From: a candidate division KSB3 bacterium
GTDB taxonomy: Bacteria; Moduliflexota; Moduliflexia; Moduliflexales; Moduliflexaceae
DNA length: 64,000 nt
Assembly (NCBI GenBank): GCA_002748425.1
Contig: PDSJ01000017.1
Location: forward strand, 1-64,000
Direction of reading: 5' to 3'
In this document: piece after piece, positions 26,050-36,255 of the stretch
Numbering within the stretch: the stretch's first letter is position 1
Layout of the letters: every line of letters starts with the position of its first letter
Program-made: the position numbers and the translations under genes
Notes under the pieces: generated by a model
Told to the model about the DNA's origin: nothing
The model's input: only the letters and a program-made list of their open reading frames with translations
Databases searched by the model: none

Positions 26050-29000
26050 ATGATAAGATCACGCTTTATCTTCGCTTCCCAGGGAAGTGGCAGAAAAATT
26101 TTCCTCGCGTTACCTTGGCTTCTTGCCTGTATACTGTGTTTACCCTCACCGCTTCTTGCCGTTAACACTGAAGAAGAAGCCTATACTATTGCCACAGGAC
26201 TTTACAACGATGGTCTGATCGATCTGGCCCGGGAGCAGCTCGATGGCTTTCTCAAAAATTTTCCTGAAAGCGCTCAAGCACCGTATATCCAATTCCTCAT
26301 CGGCGAATGTGACTATGGGCAAAAAAAATATGACTCGGCGATCCGGGAGTATCAGGCCGGGTTGAGGAATTATCCCGGATCCAAGTACAACGATACCATG
26401 CTCTATCGCCTGGGTCGCTCGTACCTTCTTTCAGGAGACTATGATTCGGCCCAGAAGCATTTTCGTGAATTTCTCGAAAAATATCCTCAAAGTTCGCACG
26501 TTCAAGAGGTGTATAATTGGCTGGGGGACGCCTGTTTCAAACAACGCAATTATGAAGAATCCGTTCGAGCCTATTCTGAACTGATCAGCCGCTTTCCGGA
26601 TTATGCCATGAGAGACTATGCGTACTATTCCAGAGCGTGGGGCTATCTCAACATGCAGCAATACGACAACGCGTTGAAGGATTTTCGATATGTGCTTGCG
26701 ACCTATCCCGACAGGGATTTCATCCCTTCGGTCAAAATGTCTCTTGCCAGAATCCTTCTTGTGCAAGGTGAATATGAACAGGCATCGCAGGAATATCGTG
26801 CCATTCTGCAGCAAGACGTTGACGGACAAAATCGGGAAGTGTTGTTCTGGCTGGCGGAAAGTGCCTATAAACTGCAGCACTATGATGAAGCTCTTCAATA
26901 TTATCGTCGCTTTTCAGAGCAGCCGGTTCCTGAAGAATACGCTGACAATGCGGACCTGAGCATTGGCTGGATTCTCATGGAACTCGACAGACCGCGCGAA
27001 GCAATTCAACAGTTTCAGCATGTCCTCTCAGAGTATCCGACAAGCGAACTTGCCCCATCCGCTTTATTCCAGGCCGCCTCTCTGCTCTTGCAGCATGGCC
27101 AGCCTTCGCAAGGTGTTCAGATGCTTGAAGAACTTCTCTCACGCTCTCCTGATTCGGAATACAGAGCCGAAGCCTTGTATCGGCTTGGGGAAACATATTT
27201 CGATCAGGGGCAATATGATCGTTCTTACGAGCGTTTTCAGCAGTTGCTTGAGACGGAAGGAGCCGAATGGTATTCGGCCATTGCAAATTTTATGAGTGGT
27301 TCAAACCTTTATGCTATGCAGCGTTACGATGACGCCATTCTCGCGTACGAACGCGCATTCGAGCAAGCTCAGAACGATTCAGACGCAGAGGCGGATCAGA
27401 ACAGCCATGTCAACGCCCAGCAGATTCTCCAGGATGTGCGTCTTCAGACAGGACTCTGCCGTTTTAAACAGGCCCGCTATGACGAAAGTATCGCTCAATT
27501 CTCTCAGCTGCTCGTGTACGCTGATCATGAACTGCCATATAAGGATCAAGTGTACTATTGGATCGGTGAAGCGTCTTTTCACCTTGAACGTTATGAAGCT
27601 GCCCTGGAAGCCTATCAGCATGTTCTGCAGGAATATCCGCAAAGCTCGGTCTCACTTGAGGCGCTCTATGGATTGGGATGGGCCTGTTACGCGCTGGGGA
27701 AAGGGACAGAGGCTCTGGACGCATTTGAGCGGGCCTATCGCCTGGACCCGAAGGGAGACCTTGCTTCCGAAGCCTTGCTGCAGGCAGGGAATAACGCCTT
27801 GATGCTCGAAAAGTATTCAGACGCTGAAATGCTGTATCAGCAGGTTCAGCAAGAATTTCCGGAAAGCTTGCAGGCTTCTCAGGCGGCACTTTCTCTTGGA
27901 GAAACTTACTATCGCAGCCAGCAATATGAAGATGCCAAAACGACTTTGCAGCACGCGCTCGACAGCATTCCAGAAGAGAGTGAGCTTTCTCCGGAACGTC
28001 GTGCCGACGCATACAATATTCTCGCTCTGGCGTATGCGAAAACAGCTTCTCCAGCCTTGGCAATTGCGCAATTTGAACGGGTTTTAGAGCTGACAGATGC
28101 TCCGGAGCTACGTGCGAACATATTGTTTAATATTGCTGAGACCCACTATAAAATGGGCGAATACGAAGAAGCCAGACGTTTTTACACGCGGCTGCTTGAC
28201 GAATATCCCGACGCATCGATAGGACAGGACGCTCAATTCAGTCTTATCCTGACTTTCCTTCAATTGGACGAAACGGAGCGTTATGTTCAGGCGTCACAAG
28301 AATTTCTCCGGCAACACCACGCTCTGCCAGACGACGAGAACGGGGAACGTGACGATCCTCCGGCAGTGTCGGAATCCTCTGATCATCCTCATGTCCCTGC
28401 TGTTTTGTATCAACTTGGTGAACACTATATCATGCAGCAGGACTACGAGCAGGCCTTGAGCCTCTTTCAGCACGTTATCGCGAACTTCCCCGACAATGAG
28501 CTTGTTGATGAAAGTTTGTACGCTATGGGCTGGTGCTATCTCAAAATCGACGATCATTCCAGCGCGATGTGGCAATTCAAAGATCTCCTTTCCCGCTATC
28601 CTGCGAGTGAACACGCAGCAGATGCGTATTACGGTTTGGGGAGTGCATATTTTCATCTGGACAATTATCAGGAAGCAATTGAATACTATCGTACGCTGTT
28701 AGAAAAATTTCCCGACTTTCCTTCACGGGATCGCATCTTGTTGGATCTCGGCAGTTCTTATCTCCATGTTGCTGATGCTGAAAACGCGATCGCAGTCCTT
28801 CGACAAGCGGTCGACGCGTACCCGGAATATGCCGATATTTCAGAAGTCTACCTGAAATTAGGCTATGCGTTGAGCATGCAGGAAAAATACGACCAGGCTG
28901 TTGCTCAATTCGGCCTGGCCGCTGTTGAGACTCACCCGACGGTTGCAGCAGAGGCTCAATTTCGCATCGGAGAGTGTTACGAAAAATTAGAACAGCGTGA

Positions 29001-29217
29001 TAAGGCGATTGTAGCCTACATGAAGGTTGTGTATCTTTATCCGGATCAGCAGCACTGGGTCAGCAACGCCCGATTGAGAGCGGCTCGTATTTACGAAGAA
29101 ACCGGAAAAGAAGAGGAGGCCATGACACTGTATCAGAACATCATCGACAGCGCCGGGGAGCAAGTCTTGATCGACCAGGCCATGAAACGCCTCCAGGTGT
29201 TGAGTCAGTCGGAGTGA
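26050..29217 (+). CDS. Large exported TPR-repeat protein
   Basis: Protein of 1055 residues. A signal peptide covers about residues 1-38 (hydrophobic FLALPWLLACILCLPSPLLA). The rest is a nearly unbroken array of 34-residue repeats of the TolA-binding/BamD type, with the recurring pattern Y-x-x-A-x-x-x-Y-x-x-x-L-x-x-Y-P. I estimate 25 or more units. A variable acidic insert lies near residue 760. Such proteins act as periplasmic scaffolds; the partner is unknown. GGGGGA precedes the ATG, and it follows the smaller TPR lipoprotein by 95 bases, so they may be co-transcribed. A strong hairpin lies downstream. Confidence 0.82.
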   Translation: MIRSRFIFASQGSGRKIFLALPWLLACILCLPSPLLAVNTEEEAYTIATGLYNDGLIDLAREQLDGFLKNFPESAQAPYIQFLIGECDYGQKKYDSAIREYQAGLRNYPGSKYNDTMLYRLGRSYLLSGDYDSAQKHFREFLEKYPQSSHVQEVYNWLGDACFKQRNYEESVRAYSELISRFPDYAMRDYAYYSRAWGYLNMQQYDNALKDFRYVLATYPDRDFIPSVKMSLARILLVQGEYEQASQEYRAILQQDVDGQNREVLFWLAESAYKLQHYDEALQYYRRFSEQPVPEEYADNADLSIGWILMELDRPREAIQQFQHVLSEYPTSELAPSALFQAASLLLQHGQPSQGVQMLEELLSRSPDSEYRAEALYRLGETYFDQGQYDRSYERFQQLLETEGAEWYSAIANFMSGSNLYAMQRYDDAILAYERAFEQAQNDSDAEADQNSHVNAQQILQDVRLQTGLCRFKQARYDESIAQFSQLLVYADHELPYKDQVYYWIGEASFHLERYEAALEAYQHVLQEYPQSSVSLEALYGLGWACYALGKGTEALDAFERAYRLDPKGDLASEALLQAGNNALMLEKYSDAEMLYQQVQQEFPESLQASQAALSLGETYYRSQQYEDAKTTLQHALDSIPEESELSPERRADAYNILALAYAKTASPALAIAQFERVLELTDAPELRANILFNIAETHYKMGEYEEARRFYTRLLDEYPDASIGQDAQFSLILTFLQLDETERYVQASQEFLRQHHALPDDENGERDDPPAVSESSDHPHVPAVLYQLGEHYIMQQDYEQALSLFQHVIANFPDNELVDESLYAMGWCYLKIDDHSSAMWQFKDLLSRYPASEHAADAYYGLGSAYFHLDNYQEAIEYYRTLLEKFPDFPSRDRILLDLGSSYLHVADAENAIAVLRQAVDAYPEYADISEVYLKLGYALSMQEKYDQAVAQFGLAAVETHPTVAAEAQFRIGECYEKLEQRDKAIVAYMKVVYLYPDQQHWVSNARLRAARIYEETGKEEEAMTLYQNIIDSAGEQVLIDQAMKRLQVLSQSE

Positions 29218-29286
29218 AACAGAACGCCTGAATGATGAGCGTCTTTGTTCATGGGATGCGCCTCCCCGCCTCCATGTCTAAACAGA

Positions 29287-29329
29287 AAACGCCGTCAGAT
29301 CGATCTCCGTAGAGATTCTGACGGCGTTT
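29287..29329. terminator. Bidirectional hairpin between convergent TPR genes
   Basis: Thirteen-base perfect arms (29287-29299 and 29317-29329, AAACGCCGTCAGA and complement) with an inner 5-bp match (ATCTC/GAGAT). It sits between the stop codons of the genes at 26050-29217 (+) and 29366-30079 (-). A-tracts and T-tracts flank it on both sides, though short, so it can act for both strands. Confidence 0.85.
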
Positions 29330-29365
29330 CTCATGCTTGCCTGTCAGGCGGAAGCGCTTAACCCT

Positions 29366-30079
29366 TTAATAGTTTTTGGGAAAACAGTCATCATAATATG
29401 ACGATTGTCCCTGAAAACGGGGCGCATACCGTTGGCAGCATGAATAATGGCAATCTCCTCTTCTCTCTCGGCCGTAGCAACGATGTGTCCAACGATGCGC
29501 CTTGTGTGCCGATTCAGATGCCGGAAACCTAGTCAACAGTTGATTCAGAGCCTGACAGGCTCGACTCCTGTTTCTCAGAGAAAAATAGGACAGAGCTGTC
29601 TTCAGCAAAGCATCAGGCGTTTTATTTCCATGAGGATATTGATACGGAATTTTTTCGAAATACGAGAGTGCAACCCGATATTGTTTCATGGCATAATAAC
29701 ACTCACCAGTCCAATAGATGGCGTTATCTGCCAGACTTGAATGCGGATAAAAGTGTAAGAATTGCGTAAAGGCTTGAATCGCGTCGCGATACTGCCTGGC
29801 ATGTACCATCTCCAACGCCTGCTTATACATACAGCACTCATTATTCCGGCAGCCTCCGCAATAACGGACTTCAGGATAGTAGACGACCGGCGGGACCGGC
29901 TGCGGGCACTGATAGTGATATTGGTATTGATAGTGCTGCGGTTCGGAATATTGTTGATAGTACACCGGAGGCTGCACCTGCGGCGTATAGCATCCGGTCT
30001 GAGCGGATGAGGACATGCCTCCGACCGCCATGCAGATGGACAGCACAAACGTAGATGTTAAGATGGCTCGTTTTATCAT
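29366..30079 (-). CDS. Exported CpoB/YbgF-like TPR protein
   Basis: Protein of 237 residues with AAGGAG before the ATG. A signal peptide spans about 1-27 (ending SSSAQ). Residues 30-75 are rich in Y, Q and P, and two cysteine clusters occur (CGGCRNNECC and, near the C-terminus, CHYSCC). Residues about 85-190 hold three TPR units of the YbgF type (DAIQAFTQFLHFYPHSSLADNAIYW), as in CpoB, which links TolA to cell-wall synthesis. No tol-pal genes are nearby, and the C-terminal Cys/Tyr-rich tail is unlike CpoB, so I call it CpoB-like only. Confidence 0.75.
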   Translation of the reverse strand: MIKRAILTSTFVLSICMAVGGMSSSAQTGCYTPQVQPPVYYQQYSEPQHYQYQYHYQCPQPVPPVVYYPEVRYCGGCRNNECCMYKQALEMVHARQYRDAIQAFTQFLHFYPHSSLADNAIYWTGECYYAMKQYRVALSYFEKIPYQYPHGNKTPDALLKTALSYFSLRNRSRACQALNQLLTRFPASESAHKAHRWTHRCYGRERRGDCHYSCCQRYAPRFQGQSSYYDDCFPKNY

Positions 30080-30369
30080 AAGTCTCTCTCCTTATTATTG
30101 ATACAAACATATCATGATGGTGGTAAAGCGCATTCTGGAAATCGTTTCACCAGAGTATACAACGCATGATTTTTTCGTATATTCTAAAATCCTAAGCGAT
30201 CTATCGGGAAATGTCAATAAAAAAGTCTTTGAAAAAAAGTTGACGAATCACTGGGAGTTAGAGCTGCTGGCATCGAATAGGTTTACAGCCCGTAGATTTA
30301 CGTCGAATGATCCCGGAGGCATAGGGGAAGCGCCCATGCTTCTCCGGGGGACATGCTCGAAAGCTTGTT

Positions 30370-30600
30370 ATGGAAAAGAGTCTCGGAACGATTATCAGCC
30401 GGCTGGCGCAAACCAATATTGCTCTGTGGCATGAAGAAGATAAGGCGCGGCTGGAGGATGACCACATTGTAGCCCGGGCAAAACGCCGCATAGACACGCT
30501 CAACCAACAGCGGAACGATCTTATAGAACAAGTCGATGAACTGATAATTCATTTATCAGCAGGAGACGCAGCACAGGGAACGACCAGCAGCGAGTCATAA
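30370..30600 (+). CDS. Small helical protein, first of a tandem pair
   Basis: Protein of 76 residues, almost all predicted helix. It starts GTIISRLAQTNIALWHEEDKA and ends the helical part with RRIDTLNQQRNDLIEQVDEL. The same layout recurs in the next gene. It resembles the C-terminal segment I remember from DUF4254 proteins found near glycosyltransferases, but here it stands alone. No good ribosome site precedes the ATG at 30370; a small hairpin (30328-30349) does. Function unknown. Confidence 0.6.
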   Translation: MEKSLGTIISRLAQTNIALWHEEDKARLEDDHIVARAKRRIDTLNQQRNDLIEQVDELIIHLSAGDAAQGTTSSES

Positions 30601-30643
30601 AAAGATACCTCAGCTGCCCGGGCTTTCTGATGCACAATTCGTC

Positions 30644-30916
30644 ATGGCCGAAACAGTAGGAAGTTTAGCGGATAAGATCAGTATTATCGAATTGAAGCGC
30701 TATTACATGGCGCGGCAAACAGAGCGGCAGGACGTTGATGAGGAGCATCGCAGAACCTGTCTTCACAAGCTCGGGATTCTCACAGAGCAGCGTGACGACC
30801 TCATCGATGAGATTGATACGCTGTTTCACGCTGTGATGTCGCACAGACAACAGCTTAAAGTCTATCGTCAATACAAAATGTACAATGACCCGGCGTATCG
30901 GGAACAGTGCTCATAA
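30644..30916 (+). CDS. Small helical protein, second of a tandem pair
   Basis: Protein of 90 residues and a diverged copy of the preceding gene: GSLADKISIIELKRYYMAR aligns with the first helix, and LGILTEQRDDLIDEIDTLF with the second. A basic, tyrosine-rich tail (QLKVYRQYKMYND) is extra. It follows 43 bases after its partner on the same strand. No export signal; probably a cytosolic coiled-coil protein. The ribosome site is weak. Function unknown; heterodimer formation with its neighbour is a fair guess. Confidence 0.6.
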   Translation: MAETVGSLADKISIIELKRYYMARQTERQDVDEEHRRTCLHKLGILTEQRDDLIDEIDTLFHAVMSHRQQLKVYRQYKMYNDPAYREQCS

Positions 30917-30952
30917 GAGCCGAAGCTCTGCGCTTTCCTGTGTTGGCAATGT

Positions 30953-32329
30953 TTACAAGCCATACTCTTTGATTTTGTACATCAAGGCTCTGTGACTGAT
31001 TTGCAAAAGCCGGGCAGCTTGGCTGCGGTTGTTCGAGGTCTGCTGAAGGGCGCGTGTGATGAGTGTACGTTCAGTCATTTCCGTGACTTCCTTCATCACA
31101 CTCTTGAGTGACATGCGGGATTCCGGGATTTTTAGCAAAATTTTCGACGATGCTCCGAAAAGTTCTTCTGGCAGAAATTCTGGGCTGATACAATTGCCAT
31201 CGGTCATGACAATGGCACGTTCAAGGACATTTTCCAACTCTCTGACGTTTCCCTTCCATTCATAATCCAGCAAGAGCTTCATTGCTTCCGGAGAAATATC
31301 GAGCACGTCTTTCTGCATTTCCTGCGTATACTTTTTCAAAAAGTGCCGGACAAGCAGGGCAATATCCTCTCGTCGATCCCGCAGAGGAGGAATTGCGATC
31401 GGGACGACATTTAAGCGATAGAACAAATCTTCCCGGAACAAACCATGCTCAACGGCTTCAGCCATATTGCGCGCCGTCGCCGCAACGATCCTGACGTCGA
31501 CGCTGACCGTTTTCGTAGCGCCGACCTTTCGCACTTCGCCTTCTTGCAGAAATCGCAAGAGTTTCACTTGAAGATTCAAGGGTAACTCCCCGATTTCATC
31601 AAGAAACAACGTGCCGCGATCCGCCTGCAGAATCAAGCCTGAGTGCTGACTGATCGCGCCGGTGAACGCGCCTTTCACATGTCCGAACAACTCGCTCTCC
31701 AGCAATTCATGCGGAATCGCGCCGCAATTCACCGCCACAAACGGCGCATGCTTGCGTTTCCCGGCATAATGGACGGCTTTAGCCACAAGTTCTTTTCCTG
31801 TCCCGCTTTCCCCTGTCACCAAAACCGTTGTTTTGTAATTCGCGATCTTCTCAATTTTCCGGAATACCTCCTGCATCTTCATGCTTTTGCCGATAATATT
31901 TTCAAAGCTGTATTTTTTTTCCACCTCCTGCCGAAGAAACTGATTTTCGCGACGCAGACGTTCACGTTCTTCAGCTTTTTTGAGTGTCAGCAGAATCTCG
32001 TCTTTTTTAAAGGGCTTTGTGACATAGTCATACGCCCCGTATTTCATCGATTCAATCGCCGAATCAATCGTACCGTAGGCTGAAATCATGATCATAGGAA
32101 TGTTGGGGGATGACTCCACGACTGATTCTAAGACCTGCATACCGCTCATCTTGGGCATTTTGATGTCGCAAATCACAAAATCAAAATCTCCCTGCTGAAT
32201 TTTCTCGAGTCCCGCGACCCCATCGCTTGCAAGCTCGACCTCGTACCCTTCATCTTCAAGAGTTAACTGGAGCATGTAGCGCATATTCTCTTCGTCATCA
32301 ATCACCAAAATTTGTGGATGTCTTTTCAT
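30953..32329 (-). CDS. NtrC-family sigma-54-dependent response regulator
   Basis: Regulator of 458 residues with the full three-part layout. Receiver domain at about 1-120, with the DDEE acidic pocket and phosphoacceptor in CDIKMP (about residue 55). AAA+ domain at about 140-370, with Walker A GESGTGKE, the sigma-54 contact loop GAFTGA, Walker B TLFLDEIGEL, and the arginine-finger region FREDLFYRLNVV. C-terminal Fis-type helix-turn-helix, ending SNNRSQAARLLQISHRALMYKIKEYGL in two overlapping motifs. It activates sigma-54 promoters when phosphorylated by its partner kinase, whose gene lies 12 bases upstream. Target genes are not identified. Confidence 0.94.
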   Translation of the reverse strand: MKRHPQILVIDDEENMRYMLQLTLEDEGYEVELASDGVAGLEKIQQGDFDFVICDIKMPKMSGMQVLESVVESSPNIPMIMISAYGTIDSAIESMKYGAYDYVTKPFKKDEILLTLKKAEERERLRRENQFLRQEVEKKYSFENIIGKSMKMQEVFRKIEKIANYKTTVLVTGESGTGKELVAKAVHYAGKRKHAPFVAVNCGAIPHELLESELFGHVKGAFTGAISQHSGLILQADRGTLFLDEIGELPLNLQVKLLRFLQEGEVRKVGATKTVSVDVRIVAATARNMAEAVEHGLFREDLFYRLNVVPIAIPPLRDRREDIALLVRHFLKKYTQEMQKDVLDISPEAMKLLLDYEWKGNVRELENVLERAIVMTDGNCISPEFLPEELFGASSKILLKIPESRMSLKSVMKEVTEMTERTLITRALQQTSNNRSQAARLLQISHRALMYKIKEYGL

Positions 32330-32341
32330 AAAATTTTCTTT

Positions 32342-33826
32342 TCAGCATGTTGCTGTGACAGCATCGGCATGGCCGGAGTGTTGAACATCGGCGTCGCCTG
32401 TGCGTTTCCTGAAAGGCGGTAAAAATATGGACACGTCTGTTCCATGTCCGACTTGGCTGTGAATTTCCATTTCTCCCCCAAAGGATTCTATGATACGATG
32501 ACACCATGACAGACCTAGGCCCATGCCTTTTCCAGGCTCTTTTGTGGTAAAAAACGGATCAAAGACTTTTGACACAAGTTCCTCCGGGATACCGCTGCCT
32601 GTATCCTCAATCTGAATTGCGATTACCTCTGAACCTCCTGTCATTGCACCGGATTCCCGGATTTTCCGAAAGGTACGGATCGTAATATCACCACATTCTT
32701 CAATTGCGTCGATACTGTTTCCGATCAGATTGAGGAAAACATTCCTCAGTTTACATTCGTCAACTTCGGCCCATAAAGGGAATTCGGTTAATTTCAGCTG
32801 GAAATGAATCTGTTTTGTCTCAGGGGATGGGTGCAGCATACGACTTGTTCTGATGAGAGCATTCACATCGAGTTTTTGCAGACGGACAGCATGGGGCCGC
32901 GAAAAATTTACTAACTCCTGAATAATACGTTGAATTCTTCCGATATCCCCTTCAACTCGTTCTAAGATATCGGCGGTATTTTGCGGATCGAGTTTGCCCT
33001 TTTGCAGAAGTTCGACATAGCCCAGAACGGCTCCCAGTGGATTTCCAATCTCATGCGCGATCCCCGCAGCCAAATATCCCAGAGAAGCCAGCTTTTCAGA
33101 GGTATATAATTCTTTTTTTGTCTTTCGCAAGCTTTCATTGGCCTGTTGAAGCAAATACGCATACTCCTCAACTTGCTGCTGCTTGGCCGCAAAACGGCGT
33201 GAGAATTTTGTGAAGACCAGTACAACTCCGTACAGCAAAAGAGCTCCGGCAGAAGCAACTGCACTGTACAGTGTAAATCTGGTGACGCTCACATATATCT
33301 CCTGCGAAGAGGGTTGCAAGAACGTCCCTCGTAAAAAACCTCTGTGTTTATCCCCTGGCTGTAACTCCAGTTGAACTGTGAAGAGCTTGGGAGCGGCAAA
33401 GGAAAGATATTCTCGGTGTCCCAGGTCTTTTCCTCTGAGCTGAGAGAAGGCCTGGAGAGCTGTCGTCTCTCGTGGGGACGTTGCTTGCCTTCCCCAGAGC
33501 ACCGATCCGTCATGACTCAGAAGAAACAGCTCGACAAGCTCGGAAGAATTCTCAAAACTTTGCTGAAGAATCCTTGTAATGTGTTCACGCCGAGCGTTGT
33601 GCAGCTCTTCGAAAATTGATGAAATGGATGGGGAATGCAGCAATTGTTGCCGGACGTCGTGCAACTCTTTCCGGCAGAGGCTGTATTGTTGCTTAGTCTC
33701 TTTTTTATAACGATGCTGAACGAGCAAAAAGATAAAAAAATTCCCGCCGATCAGTGTCAAGAGCAGCAGGAGAAGGATCTGTTTCCATAAAGAGAAAAGT
33801 TGCCGGGCAAACGTTTTTTCAAGCAT
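32342..33826 (-). CDS. Sensor histidine kinase, partner of the NtrC-type regulator
   Basis: Kinase of about 494 residues. TM1 lies near residues 15-35, a periplasmic sensor region of roughly 150 residues follows, and TM2 lies about 190-212. The HisKA helix contains [16 protein letters not shown] with the phosphorylated His. The ATPase domain has the N box [12 protein letters not shown], the G1 box [30 protein letters not shown], and G2. This is the AtoS/ZraS-like group that pairs with NtrC-type regulators. The start is uncertain: ATG at 33826 is used, and a TTG at 33844 is also open; neither has a clear ribosome site. What it senses is unknown. Confidence 0.9.
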   Translation of the reverse strand: MLEKTFARQLFSLWKQILLLLLLTLIGGNFFIFLLVQHRYKKETKQQYSLCRKELHDVRQQLLHSPSISSIFEELHNARREHITRILQQSFENSSELVELFLLSHDGSVLWGRQATSPRETTALQAFSQLRGKDLGHREYLSFAAPKLFTVQLELQPGDKHRGFLRGTFLQPSSQEIYVSVTRFTLYSAVASAGALLLYGVVLVFTKFSRRFAAKQQQVEEYAYLLQQANESLRKTKKELYTSEKLASLGYLAAGIAHEIGNPLGAVLGYVELLQKGKLDPQNTADILERVEGDIGRIQRIIQELVNFSRPHAVRLQKLDVNALIRTSRMLHPSPETKQIHFQLKLTEFPLWAEVDECKLRNVFLNLIGNSIDAIEECGDITIRTFRKIRESGAMTGGSEVIAIQIEDTGSGIPEELVSKVFDPFFTTKEPGKGMGLGLSWCHRIIESFGGEMEIHSQVGHGTDVSIFLPPFRKRTGDADVQHSGHADAVTATC

Positions 33827-34128
33827 AATGGGGAAGATACTCAAGGGATTTTGTGAAAGAATTCAGGAAATTGACACTGGATGTAAAAAAATGTTGCATA
33901 AATCCAAAGTTTCTTTAAGAAAGATATATAAGACTTTTACACGATGTACAGCATGAAAAGGTTTTGCTCATGAAGAACAAGTTTCTCATATGTACGACAA
34001 TACAATGATAAAATCGCATTTGTCAACTATAAAGATGTGTTGGGGCATTTTAAGCTCTCCCCATAAGGGTGCTTTTTTCTTATTGATATTCATGAATGGG
34101 ATGACAGCGAAGGAAGAAGGAAAGCATT

Positions 34129-36255
34129 ATGGCAGATATCGTATGTCCGAAATGTTCAACTCTGTATCGTATCAGTGACTCGCAATTAGCGAAAGCCAGT
34201 AAATTGCGCTGCAAAAAATGCAGTACGGTGTTTCAGTTGCAAGATTCTATGCCACCTGAAAGCCTGTCCTCTCCGGAACCTGCTTCAGAGCTGGCAGAAA
34301 CGTCTGATGCTGGAGCTAATACGCTGGATTTCGATTTCTCAGCTCTCCCATTCCGCCATTCAGAGTCAGCGTCTGAGCCTGAAACACCAGAAGATTACGG
34401 TGACTCGGACTCGGCCACCATCACACACCAGGGCGGCTTTTCGTTTGATATGAATCACGAGTTCGGTTCAGCCGCAGAGGAAGATCTTCAGACAACTGAT
34501 GAAGATATTCACAACTCTGCTCCACCTGTACCTGCTTCAGGGACAGGGGAAGACGAGTTTTCAGGATTTTCTCTTGCCGGAGGAGATGATGAGCAGGATC
34601 TTTCAGAACTGCCGACAGTGGATTTTGCGTTTAGAGTGGCCTCTCCCGGGGATTCTTCTGAAGAGCCTGAAGATTATGATGCCAGGGATTGGGCTGAAGA
34701 AGAAGGACAAGCTCTTGAAGAGCACGAACAGGCGGAAACGCTGGAGGCAGGAAACTCCATAGACGATCCCCTCAAGGAAGAAAGCGGTGATGAAGAGTAT
34801 GACCGCAGGCTTCCTGAAGACGATCTCTCTAATTGCTGTATTGACAGTCTTGCCATGGGGCTTCCGCGCTGCGAGCTCTGTGGGCGCGAGCTTGGGAGGC
34901 ACAACTCGCGTTATGCGCAAAATTTGCAGCGTCTGCGGCGTGACCAGCTCAAAGAAGATTTGATCGAGAGCGACGTGCAAATCAGTTTTTCTGAGGAAGG
35001 CACAGGACCCCGGCATGAGACGCCGGTATCGACGACAGAAGATTTTTCAGATGTCGAAGATGCCCTTGATGCTCTGGCCGATGGAACGTTTCAGCAAAAA
35101 GTCAAAAGACGAGAAGCCAAGAAGAATCTTGCCAAAACCGTTAAAATCTTTCTTGAGGTGACTGCGGTCCTCTGTGTGCTGGCAGCCCTTGCTTTTATAT
35201 TCTTACTCCCCTCACGTCAGGAAAAACTTCATGCACGGTATGAAGAATTTATGACCCAGGGAGGCAATGATGGGCACGCCCTTTCACAACTGTTTTTAGA
35301 CTCAGTCGCTCAAAAAGATGAATCGCTGTTCCATAAAGTAAGCATCATGAAAACACTGCCTGCTTACACATCCGGTGAAGTCATCAGTGTTGGAGAGCCT
35401 GAACAAGACATGTCACAGGGAGCGCTTGCTAGGCGTTGTGATGAGCTTGAAGCTGGCATTGCCGGACTTGAACAGCAAATCTCTGACAAGACTGGTGAAC
35501 TGAAGGCGTACGAGTCGGAAAATCTTTCGGTAATTCTGCTTGAAGAGCGTATCAAACAGACAACAAAAAAATTAGCGAATCTGACTGAGGAATATGAGCA
35601 AAAAGACTCGGAATCGTCCAAAAAATTGCAGCGTCTGCGCAAAGAACTCCAAAACGCTGAGAATGAGATTGCCGAACAGCGCCGAATCTCACGGAAATTT
35701 ATTGATGCGATCGATCAAGTCGGCAGAGCTCTCTATGAGAACAGTATTTCCAGGAAGGAATATCTCAGCGAACAGAAAGTCCGGCTGGTCAGGCAGATCC
35801 AGGACGAGGAGCCGCGTTATCAAGAACGTCGTCAGGCCCTTGATGAGGAGTATGAACCTGAATTGACGAAAGTTAAGAAACGTTTAGCGACAGAACAGGC
35901 TCAACTCAAAAAAGCACATTTACTAAACGATGCTGATCGTTCTCCGGTAGTCAGTCTCAGGAAAGAACTTAAACAGCTGTCAGAACAACTCGTCGCTCAA
36001 AAGGCTCAACTCAGAAAAATTACAGGGCAGCTAGATGAGGTCCTGAGCTTTTTCGACCCGCAAGTCAGGCAGCAACTTACAACACGCCGGCAAGAAGCAG
36101 AATTCTGGTCAACGACTCGCTACGTGGCGGCACAAGTCAAGACCGAAAACGGAGAGGGAACACAGCAGATCTCGATCGCACTCAAGCGCTATCGGGCAGT
36201 ACTGCCGGACAAGAACTTTCATAGCAGGTGGTTCGTTGAAAAGAGTGGAGAGTGA
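34129..36255 (+). CDS. Zinc-ribbon, membrane-anchored coiled-coil protein
   Basis: Protein of 708 residues. The N-terminus is an MJ0042-type zinc ribbon (CPKCSTLYRISDSQL, then LRCKKCSTVFQL), common in deltaproteobacterial regulators and membrane proteins. Residues 40-240 are acidic and low complexity. A further CELCGREL motif near residue 248 may bind metal, though only one cysteine pair is visible. One membrane helix lies about 345-365. Residues about 430-640 form a long coiled coil, followed by a short globular end. This predicts a cytosolic N-terminus and a periplasmic coiled coil. GGAAGAAGGAAAG precedes the ATG. The stop overlaps the ksgA start (GTGA). Function unknown. Confidence 0.72.
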   Translation: MADIVCPKCSTLYRISDSQLAKASKLRCKKCSTVFQLQDSMPPESLSSPEPASELAETSDAGANTLDFDFSALPFRHSESASEPETPEDYGDSDSATITHQGGFSFDMNHEFGSAAEEDLQTTDEDIHNSAPPVPASGTGEDEFSGFSLAGGDDEQDLSELPTVDFAFRVASPGDSSEEPEDYDARDWAEEEGQALEEHEQAETLEAGNSIDDPLKEESGDEEYDRRLPEDDLSNCCIDSLAMGLPRCELCGRELGRHNSRYAQNLQRLRRDQLKEDLIESDVQISFSEEGTGPRHETPVSTTEDFSDVEDALDALADGTFQQKVKRREAKKNLAKTVKIFLEVTAVLCVLAALAFIFLLPSRQEKLHARYEEFMTQGGNDGHALSQLFLDSVAQKDESLFHKVSIMKTLPAYTSGEVISVGEPEQDMSQGALARRCDELEAGIAGLEQQISDKTGELKAYESENLSVILLEERIKQTTKKLANLTEEYEQKDSESSKKLQRLRKELQNAENEIAEQRRISRKFIDAIDQVGRALYENSISRKEYLSEQKVRLVRQIQDEEPRYQERRQALDEEYEPELTKVKKRLATEQAQLKKAHLLNDADRSPVVSLRKELKQLSEQLVAQKAQLRKITGQLDEVLSFFDPQVRQQLTTRRQEAEFWSTTRYVAAQVKTENGEGTQQISIALKRYRAVLPDKNFHSRWFVEKSGE

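Noticed and set aside
30114..30434. 106-codon + strand frame before the small helical pair
   Set aside because: No ribosome site or family features, and its end overlaps the start of the 76-residue gene in another frame.
33845..34128. Sigma-54 promoter for the genes around the NtrC-type pair
   Set aside because: A TTGACAC stretch and a TTGCAT at 33870-33900 lack the GG and GC at proper -24/-12 spacing.
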